NCBI GenBank assembly: GCA_013398015.1
Contig: VZRR01011619.1
Location: forward strand, 303,771-367,770
Source: Oreocharis arfaki
Taxonomy: Eukaryota; Chordata; Aves; Passeriformes; Paramythiidae
Reading direction: 5' to 3'
DNA length: 64,000 bases
Shown here one piece after another: positions 1 to 11,269 of this stretch. The translations under genes were made by a program, and so were the position numbers. Below the pieces are notes generated by a model that was not told the origin of the DNA, did no database searches, and saw nothing but the letters and a program-made list of their open reading frames with translations. The first letter of the stretch is position 1, and every line of letters begins with the position of its first letter.

Positions 1-2439
1 GGAATACAAATTCCCCTCCAGAATGAATAGTAGCACAATTTATTTACCTTAAAGAAAACATTAGTGCTGCAATCAGAAATTAGTATCAATTAAATATTTT
101 TCACAGAGTCGAAGATCTTTGATAAAACTTCAATCTCAAAATATTTGAGTATAAATGAATCAGAATATTGTATGAAACATTACCTTCTTATTTTTCTGAA
201 TCAGTTCTTGGAAACAAATTTCAGCGGCCTCCTAAAATAATCAGTCTTTGGGATACCATTGAGATCCCAATGCCTGTAGCAATACTATATGGTCAAAGAC
301 ATCAGCTTTCCTTGAAATTGTGCATTACCTGCCCTGCACTTTCCTTCTTAGCAATATTCTCCCAAATAGCAAGGAGTGCTTGACTACCTTTGTAACTTCT
401 TTTTCCTAAAAAAAAAAAAAAGAATTACCTGTAATGCCTGAATCCACTTGATTAGGCACTACAAATAAGGATGATTAATTTATCTCCAGAAAGTCAGTTT
501 TGGATAGGGTGCCTGGGTGACTCTGGTGAAAAAACGTAAGACACAACATCCTTTTGAATCTGACAGTCTCAGTATAGACCCTTCTATTGCCTACAGATGT
601 CTAACAAATATTAATTTTTGAAACTGATCTATGCACAAGAGATATTAGTCCTTACTATTTCAAGATATCTATAGCTCAAGAAGAATTCTGATGATTTGCA
701 GTTGCAGTTTTATGTTCTCTTCACCACCTAAGAAGTAAACAGTAATACACCAAGTAAAAAAATACTAATACGGAATTAGAAAAATTGTCTTGATATAAGA
801 AAAATTGCAAGAGCCACACATTGACACACTAAAAACTGAGAGGTGTAGATTTGGACCTCCTACATTAGAGAGCCCTTTTTATTCTCACTGATCCTTCAAG
901 ATGCTTTCTTTGTAAAATGAAAAGACATGACAGATCTATTAACATCAAAGAAATACAAACTCTTGCTCGTCAGGCTCTAAGAGTAATGCGTCTTTTCCCC
1001 CAAGGTTAAAGTGTATTTTGCAGTAAGACACTGAGCCATGCAGTCATAGATAAGGAAAAAAAATGCACACACACAAAGAAAATCAGATGCTAAAGACTTG
1101 CAAGATCTGCTCAGTGGCAGAAATGAGTATTTATTAACAAATGCATCTATAAATTCTCACTTAAGTGAACATGTTAGAGAGGATCCCATACAAAAATATC
1201 AGTCTATACTATACTGAAGAGAAAACAATGTTTGGGGCATTCTAGACAAAAGGTGGATTTTTCTGGCTATGAAAAAGGTAAAAAAATCCTGCTGCGCTTG
1301 GGGATCTGAGAATAATCTGGCTAGGAAGTTCTAATATTTTCATATAAATAAAATCCACACATTCTATCCAAATTCTGCATTTCAAAATCAAACAAGCAAA
1401 TTCACAGCCAAGTGTAACTAAAAATCCTATCTAGCCTCCATTCACACATTCACATTTATTCAGAAGGAAAAAAAAAAGCAGAAAATTGAAAGAGTACTGG
1501 AAATGCATTTATTAGTATTTAGCAACAACTCTAAGTTACACAGATTTGAGAAGAAATGCTCCTTTTTCCTCCATATCCTACACTTGATGCACAAAAATCC
1601 AGTAAGACTAAGGATCAGGTTTGTCAAAACTGTTTATACATAACCTACCAGTTATCTAAATCGAGATCAATCATGAATTGTCACAAGATTCTCAAGACAC
1701 AAAATGAGCTCCTGCTCTGTGTGGGTACTGAGCTGCTGCCAAATGGTGAACAGCTGAGAAAAGTTTTCTAGAGACTTTCTGCCACGGGAAAATCCCTCAC
1801 ATTTTTCTAAATCTAAAAGCTATTTTTAATATACTCATGTTATCCGCCCAAAGCACTTCATTTCACTGTAGTGCTTTTAAAAGTCTATAATTCTTGATAA
1901 AAAACAACACTGAGCTGCTAAGTAAAATGCAAATAATCAATCCAATGTTTAGTTAACTTAAAATTTTAACACATCTTTAGTAATAAATTTATCTTTCATT
2001 ACTGCACTGCCAAATTATTTTAAGGGAATCTCAATTAATTCCTTATGAGACATTTAATTTTAAAAGGAACTATGTACTATTAATATTTTTAAGGGAATCC
2101 ATTTGATTTCAAAAGCTGGACCTAAGAGTAGGTACAGTACCATTTTCCCAAGATGATGTGAGACCTTTCTGAGTTGCAGTTTACCTCCATCTTTTAGAAT
2201 GCATACATATTTGGATGCTACAACCTTTACGTCACTTTGATCAGACCACAGATATTGAAAAAGGTCAGTGAATGTGTTACACTTCTTCACATTAAGAGTA
2301 CTTCTGAAAATGAAAATTTATAAAGAGAGGAAAAAAAGGTGACTAGGATTTTCCACTAATGTACTTCATCTGTGAATTGTAAACCTTCATAAGACATCCC
2401 ATAAAACAACTAATCCTTTTGTCTGCTGCCCCACAGCAA

Positions 2440-2471
2440 CATACACACACACAAAAACACACACACACACA
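2440..2471. repeat. (CA)n microsatellite
   Basis: An interrupted CA dinucleotide run (CA units, four extra A, then CA units again). The Cys/Val-rich minus-strand reading frame over it is a translation of the repeat. Confidence 0.9.
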
Positions 2472-3089
2472 GAGGTGGCATATATGTTGAGCTCTGCTAT
2501 CTGTAACACTAGTATTGTAGTTTTGCAAAATTATAAACTGCATTTGCTTAAATGTTTGCCAGGGCCTCTAATTTCACTTCCTAGTTCTCCATTACATCAA
2601 ATTGTGATATAATTGTGATACAGTGTGATACAAAATCTCCAAATCAGTTTTTCTGGAAAAGTTAGAGTCAACGAACACAGCACACAATGCCTGTTGAAAC
2701 CATATGTACTTCTGAGTGTAAGACGATTAAGCAAATGCCTTATTAGGACACACTAAGTCTTTGTGGTCTGCTATCATGTCTCCAGCATGTCAGAAGAACA
2801 GGCTATATATGGGCACATTAGCCTGGGCAATTTTTGACGTCCATTCACTTCATACGCATAAGTATATTAAAGATGGCATTCCTGTTTGTTCTTTTAGTAC
2901 TAATTTATGAACCTCCTAGACATGGATTTTTAAAGTTTTTTACAGCTATTATAAATACTGTCTGCCTCCACAACAATGAACAGTAATTCCATCTTTTACC
3001 TGCTTATATTCCATCTTCTACTAAAATCCCCAAACTCCACAGTTCCATTAGTAGTGTGGAGTAGGTGGATATCCATTCTGTTTTTGTTC

Positions 3090-3350
3090 TCTCCTCTGCC
3101 CCCGTAATTTTGTAGAGCTTAGCCAGAATCCCCACAACCCACTTCAACTCTCCTTGAAACTGAAATAGTCTCAGCCTCCTCAGTCTCATCTCACATGGCA
3201 GCTGTCCCATTCTCTGGACCATTTTAGCTGTCATTGAAAGCATTTTATCTTACTGAGTGGTGTTTTCTTGAGATAGGTATATCAGACTGTATTCTAGTAT
3301 GCAAATTACAGGTGCACTAAGGTTATACCATTTCCAATGGTTTCCTCCTC
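3090..3350 (-). mobile_element. Very degraded CR1-like LINE fragment
   Basis: On the minus strand the translation includes KMVQRMGQLPCEMRLRRLRL, which resembles the CR1 ORF2 C-terminal segment where a VQRR-type motif precedes an ERLRxLxLF-type motif. The flanking plus-strand text also follows the order seen in reverse-oriented CR1 copies (a CTCTGGACC block, then a block ending in GTGCACTAAGG). It is much more diverged than the other copies in the window, which suggests an old insertion. An unrelated chance match is possible. Confidence 0.45.
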
Positions 3351-6300
3351 TTCCTTATTTCCTCAGGTAGAATTACTCATAGGTTTAAAACTAGTTCTCT
3401 TACATTAAAAAAAAAAAAAAAGAAACAAATGGATTCTCTTTGTCACTTCTATAATGAGTCTAGCACCTCATTTAACTGTCTATAAAATGCATCAAATCTG
3501 AATCTGAGAATATTCAGATATATAGTAGCAAACTGACATTTAAGTACACTGTTTCAATAGTTACAATGTAATTGACCACAATTAGCCACTAATTACATTA
3601 AACTCAAATTTATTGAGCAAAGCTCTCTATTACAATCGCTATATTCTCAGAAGAAAATATGCATCCATCAACTGAAATATGCCTTCAGTTTTATAAAAAC
3701 TTATTACCAAAGATGATAAAGAATTTTCCTAGTCCTGACTCTATGTTCTTCACTTCCTTGCCTTTTCTCCAGTTTGTCAGCAACCACTGACAAACTTCAA
3801 TGCATTATTGGCCTCACTATGCCCTTATCTGTAGCGTTAATTTGCCTTTTTATTCACATTCATTCTACCTCTGCTTTTCAATCAAACAACCTACAACCTC
3901 ATCTTAACAAAAATAATTTTTCACACACAGAAAAACTTGTTTATTTTCAAAACCTAAATTACATTTAGAGATACTGTGCACTCCTTGTTGCTGGTAAAAT
4001 GTGTGCTTTTTTACCAGAACAGGAGACCAACTGACGATTCCTCTTTTCAGTCCAGACATCACCTGCCCATACTCTCCCCAATTATTTTACACATTTTTGA
4101 AGTGCATGTGACATTCTTAGATGAAAAAAATGACACAGGTAGAACTTCCATGGAAATGCCCACACCTAATTAATGCTCACTGCCAAAATAAATTTCTTAT
4201 CACTTTCCCTTATTGTTTCTGCCTCCTTCTTCAAAACTGCATGTACTAAAATAAAATCAACAGCAGTGGAAGATCTATTCCATCTATATACTGGTCATGA
4301 AGTAAAAAGCACAGAAAGCTTTATAAAGTAAATTAAAAATCAGTTCTTTAGGAGTAACTACAACAAAACTCTGCCCAATTATATTTCACAAAGACATACA
4401 GGTGAAGAATTTATATCCCAACAGAACAAATTTTAAACTTGTACTGAGTTCTCCTCCTGACAACAGCCTTGCTGGGAAAAAGCTCTCAAAGTTCATGTTT
4501 TGTAGGAATTTGAGAGTGTGGTATGCATCGTGAAATTCTGTTCTTTGCAACTTCTTTGCACAGCAAGACCATGTCCAAAGTGTTTACAGTCATGTCCCAG
4601 AATTTCTTCTAAACAGAAATGACCATATGCCACACACTTTCATTTTTATTTTTATGAGTAATTTCCCTTTTTTTCTTCTATCAATATATTCTCCTCAACT
4701 ATATAACATGAACTTTGTAATCAACAGACAAAATTCTACAAACAATTTTCTCATAACATGTACCTTACAATTGTGTGTAATTCAGTGAAAGACACAGTAG
4801 CAATTTGCACACAACTTTATGTTTAAACCTATTCTATAGCAATTTAAAGTCAAGGTGTAACTTTACTCTTCAGATAGCTACCTTTAGAAGGAAGCAGTCA
4901 AACTAAATTAGCAATTTAAAAATTAATTTGTACCAACAAAAATTCATTTAAATTATTGTGCATATTCACAAGAATTTGAAAGGCTTAAATTAAAAATTAT
5001 TTGCCTAATTATTTTGAACAAATATGGCTTTAAGCACACACTGCTTAAGCCAGAAACATCCTATACATACATTATTCTGGGGGGAGGGAGTTTACTGAAA
5101 GATAGGGTGGACAAAAGTGAATGGTGACCTTCCTATACGCATTCAGATATTTATAATTTCCTAAAGATGTTGCCAGAAATTCACTACTGAAACAGATACT
5201 GCTACTCCACATTTTATCTCCATTTCAGCCAGTGAGGGATAAGCTTCAGACAAGGGTTAAAAATACTGTAAAACACCACAGCAGTTGTTGTGCTGTGTGA
5301 ATATAACCTAAAAAAAAAAAAAAAATCTAAAATTTCTGTACCATTGTTTCTTCTTCCTTTTTCCTTAAGAGCTTTCCTATATTAAGATTACAATATGTAC
5401 TTCTAGTAAATTTTCGAAATATGCAGACATGTTCATAAGCAATCTAGCAGACACACTGGAATTCACTGCCAATTCTGACACAGGAATATTAATGACAAAC
5501 ATTCCTTTATCTGCCAGTGGTCATTACTGATGCTGCAGGGAATTACACACAGTGAGATAACTACCCATACTGTAGTTTTTCCAAAAACACTTGCTGTTGA
5601 CAGATAACATTAATCTAAATAATGTGGGTTTATCCAACTCTGTAAGGCCATTAAAATACAGGTCCCTTATCCAGAGTTTTGGGTGTCTGGGAAGACTCTA
5701 GACCCTGGATTTTCTGGCTCTGGTTTTATATATGCTCAGAAAAATTTCAAAGATTTCGGCTTTTCTTACTTGGGGAACTTCACTGCCTCTACAGCCAGAC
5801 AGAGGCAAAGTCGCCAGGGCTTAAAGGCTTCTCCGACTCCCAAGCTTGCAACTCAGCTCTGTTCAGTGCTCTGCTTTTGGGAGGTAGGGCTTACAACTGA
5901 ATTAACAACAGCTCTGAAAGATACTCAGCAGCAATCTTCAGAGCTGCAGAGATGCAGACAGAAAAATGTTCAGAAGAACCATTTTGCAGTTTTCTTCAAT
6001 TTGTTCTGAAGTTCAAAACCCTGTTGATTTAATTCTGAATCTACGCTTTACAAAATACATGCAAATCTTTCGTTCACATTACATTTCAAAATGTTTTCCT
6101 ATGTACAGATTTAGAGATAACCAAAACATGTTCTTAAAAATTATTTAAACTGAAAAATTTTATTCCTCAAGCAGTTCACAATTTTGCAAATTAGTTGATA
6201 ATTTACACCAGGTTAAACAGATATGGTGGTAGTTACAGCTACTCCTGGAACTAAATTATTCAAATTTGCTTCAGTGTAAGGATTTGAAAAATAAGGGTTG

Positions 6301-9300
6301 GATAAACCCTGGCTCATGCAAAGAGCTGTATTACCTGAAGTTTCTGCAGCTAAGTCAGTATGTTTGGAATGATTGCATAATGTTTTCATTTTCCCTCTTA
6401 ATCTCAACTATCACATTTATTCCAAAACCTTCACTTTGCTGCAGAGCAAAATGAATCCATCTAGAACGGTTTGGTCTGACTAGCTGTCCCACTTTCCCCT
6501 AAAACTAAAACTTCAACTGATATGTGATTTACTTGACATATGTTAATAACCATATTTAACAAGTGCAGTATAAAATTACTCTTGCAACAGTATATACCAA
6601 TTTTCATCAAATCAACTGAAAAATGTCCAAGGGTTGAACTGAAGAGAGCATATCAAGATTCCTCAAAAAAAAAAAAAAAAAATATGAAAGATAATTGGAA
6701 GCTTTCTTCCCCCCCCAAAAAACCCAGCTGATACTTCAACTCTCTTGCATACATCACCATTATTTTTAAAAAGGGCAATGTAACCAAAGGGCTGTATCTT
6801 ACACAGAATGCATGCTATCAGCACTAAGATAAAGAGAGATGATGCTGTTAAAAATTACCAATAAAGAACAGAAAGATTTTTTTCTTTAAGTTTTTCTTGT
6901 CACTGCCCATACTTGAAAACAGTAATTGAAATCACCTGTTCAAAGATACTGGAGTTTGAATGTAAATCTAATTTACTCTGAAAAAAAATTCAGTCCTAAT
7001 TATCAAAGGTACGTGTCCAAAAAAGTAAATAATTTCCATATTGGGCTTCACTGCATATAAAGTTATGCATATAAAATAAAAGTTATTTTGGAACAGTGGG
7101 GGTTTTTACTATAAACCATGTATGTCCACTTGTAAGTCTTACTATAACATAACTGATTCACGTAATTTAATTAGTTTGAAAGATCTGTTGGGTAGTTTAG
7201 TGTTACAGACAAGTGCTGAGAGAGAAAAAATTCAGTATGGACTGCATGAATGTGTTTCAGCTAGTTGAAGAACATAAAAAGTTCTTAAAGAGAGGTATTA
7301 GCAGGGAAAAACATGCATGTTCCCTAAAAAGCAAAATGAAAAAAAAAAGTGAAAAAAGAAAAAACATAGAGGAAAAATTTGTTTCACCAATACTAAATTA
7401 CTGTCTTTACATCCTATTTAATAAGAATTTGTCTCAATTACCCCAACATCTGTTATATATAATCACTTTCCTGTCAGAACTGATCCTGGCCTAGAGATGA
7501 TGGTATGATGCAGTGGTTACCTGCATGATGGTAACTGTCACAAAATGCATTAGAAGCCAGAGAACAAACTAAGCGTTATTCACGTTTCAAACAATTGGGA
7601 ATACAAGCAATATACAACAAATGCATTGTTTTTAGTTAATATTTCTGTTTGCATTTTTACAATCAGCTGCAAACACTTCTGCTGAAGGAAGAGAGAATTG
7701 TTGCTTTTCTTCTAAAACAGCTTCTCCAAAGAAGTAACGAAAGAAAAATGCCAGAGGAGAAGCTATATGACCAAGAATGAAGGAAAAGCACTAAATAGAC
7801 AAAATTACTAGAATGCAGCAGAGAATTATGAAATGCTGGTGATCAGGCCTTTCTCAGGGTAGAAAAGAAACAGGACACACAAGAATCAACTCAATTACTA
7901 AAAAGCAGGATGAAGACTATCTGCAGAAAAATATTTTATTCTATTAATACAAATTAAACTCTCATTTTTTAAAAACTGGAATCCTAGGAAAGACCAGGAA
8001 TAACACTTTTAGAAGAATTTTATATTTCCTGTATTTCTTTGAGCTCAGTGACCCTTGGCAAGGTCAGAAACAGACAATAATGTACCATATTTGGTAGCTA
8101 TGTATGAGTCCCTGAAATCTATATGCTTCTTGTTATTAAACAGATGAACCTCCATAAAACTTCTGTATAGTTACTGTTCTGTCAGTTCATTAAAAAAAAC
8201 ACGAAAAACCCAGTACCTTTCTCATGAAAAACAAACCTATATTACTAATATCTCAACAGATGTGGTGCAGCATTGCCATCTACATCACTGAGAACAACCC
8301 ACCCAATAAAAAACACTGTAAACTAGCAGAATGCTGTTCCCCAATAAAGACTAACGAGCAAGTACTGTCTTTCCTCAGGGTAAGAGTGCTTTACTCTTTC
8401 TTAGTATGAACTGAAGCTACAAACACCAAACATAAAAGAAAACATCTAAAAAAAGACTCACAATTCTTGAGATTTTTCACTTCACATATCACATCGTATT
8501 ACTAACAAAAGGTAAAACAGCAAAGGCCACCAGTTTTGCCACCTTTCAATTTTGCTAACTTTTCTCAGTCAAGCATAAATTTAGTTGCTGGATTAAGAGT
8601 AAGAATCTAATCTAGTTTGCATGCATACTTGTTGGCCCGGTACGCTTATCAGCCCACATCAACACATCTCAGTGTTTGGGGTCTTTCACAGTGATGGAGA
8701 GTAACAAAGATATGACATTCCCTCCCTCAGCTGTGAAGGCTGTATGTAAACCTAAAAGTACTAAAGGACTACCACAGCAAACTTCTTCAGTAGCATTAAG
8801 CTGGCTTGCTACTTGGATCCCACTCACAGTGATTTGACAGTGAAACTGGAAGAGTATGAAGAGTTCCTTACCCATCTGCAATTACTCCAGGAAGTGGACA
8901 ATGCAGCGTCAATGTTTAGATAAACCTTCTCTGCTGCAGTGCCTTGATGTTAGCAACAGAAAAATAATGGCAAAAGAAGGCATGGCCTTTATAGGTTGAC
9001 AGAGAAAAAAATTTCTAAAAAATTTTTGTTCCCTTTGTCTCACCTTCTGAGTGAGATTCATTAAAACGAAGTAACATGGTCCTGACACTCTTCGCAAAGA
9101 ATTTCAAGAAAAGCACTAGGTAAAAGTAGGGTCTGGGACCCTTCTAGAAAGTGCAAGACAAAACAGGAGCAAGAGTATCTACAAGAGCAGAAGGCAGAGC
9201 AACTCCAGCACAGCAGGAACTTTCCTTAAACTGAGAAGGGCTAGTCGTGGAAGAAGACACATCTTTCTGTGTGTCTGCATACAGGAGGCTCACAGATGCT

Positions 9301-11018
9301 GTCCTACCTCTCACCGAGGCCATAAAATAACCATGTCTGTGGAGATTCAGTGCGTCTCCCAAATAAAGTATTGTGTGTAAGATTAAAATGTGACTAGACC
9401 GTGACCCTCAAAGAAACTAGTAAAACAGAACATTCATTTACCACTCACAGTATAAATGCAATATTATGTGGAGTCACATAAACATATCTATGACACACAA
9501 TTTTATTAATACCATATAATGTATTCCATTTGTATACATGTATATAATTATTTAAGCAACTTAAAAGCCGGTTCATATTAAATACTCAAGAATCATAATC
9601 TCATTCTGAGGGAAACTGTCACAAAAAGCTGATCTCTGGGCTTCTTACAACTTTTAAAATAGGTGGAATACTACAATTGCAAAACTGTCCAACATATGGG
9701 CCCACTTCCCAATTAATTATTTGCTGGCTAAAGTGTTAAAGTGTCCTTGGCTTCACCTTAGACACAATCATCCCAGCTGGTCATTATCTAACTGGAAAAG
9801 GGCCAAAGAATCTCAGCTGTCAGTACACAACAAACATGTATGTTTTGTCCTTTTTTCCCTCCATTTACTTGTTTCATGTAACTAACCTTAAAAGAAGAAA
9901 AGCTTATTATGCATGAAACCGAAAAGAATTTGTCTCTTTAACTGCTGTGACTCAGTATACCTGAAGTACAGGCGATAAGTGGAGTGATCAGGAACTCTTC
10001 TGTAAGCGTTTATTGAAAACTGATTCACCCAACCTTACTAAAGCTGATTCTATTACTCTGCGTTCCTACTTAATTTAAGAGATGTGTGGAAAAACACAGA
10101 CGTCTTCTAAACGCAGAGCTGAAACAAAGGTATTGATTAGTCATGTATCTGCATAGAGCCCGGACATAGTAGGAAAGCAGGAAAATATCCCTCAATGAAA
10201 TGAATGCTAGCAGTCAGCTTGTAGCCAATCTGAACAGTCGGCTTGCAGTAAACCTGCAGTTCAACAGGTGGAAAGCAAATGGCTTTTCTCATTTGCACAT
10301 TGCTTCTGTGAGAAGCCACAGGACAGCTGGGAGAAGGAACACATGTAAACAAGGCAGACCTAATGATTTACTAATTAAAAAGAAGATACTATCTTTCCAT
10401 TAATAGATGAACTAATTGACCAAACTCCAACAGTTTCCCCTCAGTACAAGTAACCATAGGTGACTTTCCTCACTGAATTGTCACATGTTTAGGCCAGCCA
10501 CTAAGTTGTCAGTTCTGCTTGATTTGTTTGGATACTGTACTCTGTGACAGCTGTCGGAAATAATACATTAGAACAGCTGTTGCAGCAGTTACAAAGGGAC
10601 TGGAATTTTAATTGGACTGGATATTAATTGGGAGGGGGATGTCTTTTTTTTTTTTTTTAAATTTAAATAAAGTTAAGACATTAATATTCAAAGAATGACA
10701 GATGTCTTTAAGGTATTCGACCAATGTCTGGTAAGCAAAGTTGGTGTTTGTTTTGATTGTGTAACTTTGTGGTAGTGGTCTCCACCATCTTAGCATGAAC
10801 TGCTCCATGTTTAAGAAAAGACACACTAAGAAGAAGAACCGTAAGGAAGTTGCATAAACAATCCTTTTCAAATACTGGTTATGATCTAGAGAGGACTTTG
10901 CAGTTTTTTTAAGAATCACTCAAAAGGAAACTGATTCTGAGACTCTTAGTAACCACCAGCTGAAAACAAAACTATGCAGGATGGCCAAGACCTAAGCATA
11001 AATGAATAATAAGCTTAC
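3351..11018. other. Unannotated intronic stretch
   Basis: No gene, RNA gene or recognisable transposon seen. Notable local features are the A runs near 5311-5326 and 6665-6682, and a somewhat less AT-rich block at about 10200-10600 that includes a palindromic TGACAGCTGTC at 10545-10555. Reading frames here are up to about 108 codons and look random. Confidence 0.5.
10545..10555. promoter_or_regulatory. Palindromic TGACAGCTGTC, TGIF/MEIS-type motif
   Basis: Eleven bases matching the TGACAGCTGTC(A) palindrome bound by TALE homeodomain proteins (TGIF, MEIS, PKNOX), with an E-box CAGCTG at its centre. It lies about 460 bases downstream of the PTPRD exon donor, inside the intron. A single motif match does not show function. 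Confidence 0.25.
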
Positions 11019-11187
11019 TTTCAGCATCAGCATAGAGCAGCAAGCACAGGAGCACCACCATTGGCCTGACTACGTGCATCATCCGACAGCTTGGCACCAG
11101 CATGCTTTGGCAGCCTTGTTCTCACTGGCTTAGAAGCCACTGCGAGTCTGTCCAGTCTGAAATTTCAGATGAAGTATTTTCAGAGCC
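11019..11187 (-). CDS. PTPRD: First coding exon of PTPRD (5'UTR part, signal peptide)
   Basis: PTPRD is a type I membrane receptor tyrosine phosphatase that acts as a synaptic organiser; this exon would supply the signal peptide that sends it into the ER. Seen: a pyrimidine-rich acceptor (CTTTTCACAG) ends at 11188, with a CTAAT branch-like site at about 11210. Then come 84 nt of 5'UTR with no AUG. The first AUG is at 11103-11101, and an in-frame TGA lies 18 nt upstream of it. The frame runs 28 codons to a GTAAGC donor beginning at 11018, leaving a phase 1 junction. The peptide has MLVPSCR, then MMHVVR, a hydrophobic core rich in V and L, and ADA before E, a textbook signal peptidase site. Known family: human PTPRD begins MVHVAR and ends its signal in TDAE, followed by Thr across a phase 1 junction. 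The ungapped fit is about 10 of 21 positions, much better than to PTPRS or PTPRF. The Ig domain exons are not in the window. Confidence 0.85.
11104..11187 (-). other. PTPRD: 5'UTR segment of the PTPRD signal-peptide exon
   Basis: This is the part of the exon between the splice acceptor and the first AUG. It is 84 nt long, contains no AUG in any frame, and carries a TGA in frame with the start, 18 nt before it, which closes the frame upstream. Because an acceptor precedes it, at least one further noncoding exon must lie at higher coordinates, possibly outside the window. Confidence 0.75.
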
Positions 11188-11220
11188 TGTGAAAAGATAA
11201 AAATACAATTAGCAAAAATA
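11188..11220 (-). promoter_or_regulatory. Splice acceptor and branch-point region of the PTPRD exon
   Basis: Read on the minus strand this stretch is a run of T and C ending in CACAG at 11188. A CTAAT sequence lies about 22 nt before the AG, with its branch adenosine at about 11210, which is the usual distance. Just beyond it, at 11230-11269, the plus strand is an almost pure T tract, so the minus strand is A-rich there and does not add to the pyrimidine tract. Confidence 0.7.
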
Positions 11221-11229
11221 GGCCGGAGG

Positions 11230-11269
11230 TTTTATTTTTTTTTTTTTCTTTTTTCTTTTTTTTTTTTTT
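11230..11269. repeat. Long T tract with C/A interruptions
   Basis: About 40 bases of nearly pure T on the plus strand, broken by one A and two C. It lies about 45 bases outside the exon acceptor and is A-rich in the direction of PTPRD transcription. Confidence 0.9.

Larger units (their letters stand above)
1..11018 (-). other. PTPRD: Intron after the PTPRD signal-peptide exon (partial)
   Basis: AT-rich sequence downstream of the donor at 11018, running off the left edge. I find no exon that resembles the first Ig domain of PTPRD on the minus strand here, so the intron is at least 11 kb. It contains a degraded CR1 near 3.1-3.35 kb, a CA repeat near 2.45 kb and plus-strand A runs near 409, 3405, 5311 and 6665. 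The remaining reading frames are short, overlap one another on both strands and resemble no protein I know. Confidence 0.65.

Noticed and set aside
2343..2543. Minus-strand frame with a Cys/Val run
   Set aside because: Translation of the CA microsatellite.
11019..11187. Assigning the exon to PTPRS or PTPRF
   Set aside because: The N-termini of those paralogs as I know them lack the HVxR start and the DAE end. The ungapped fit is best to PTPRD.
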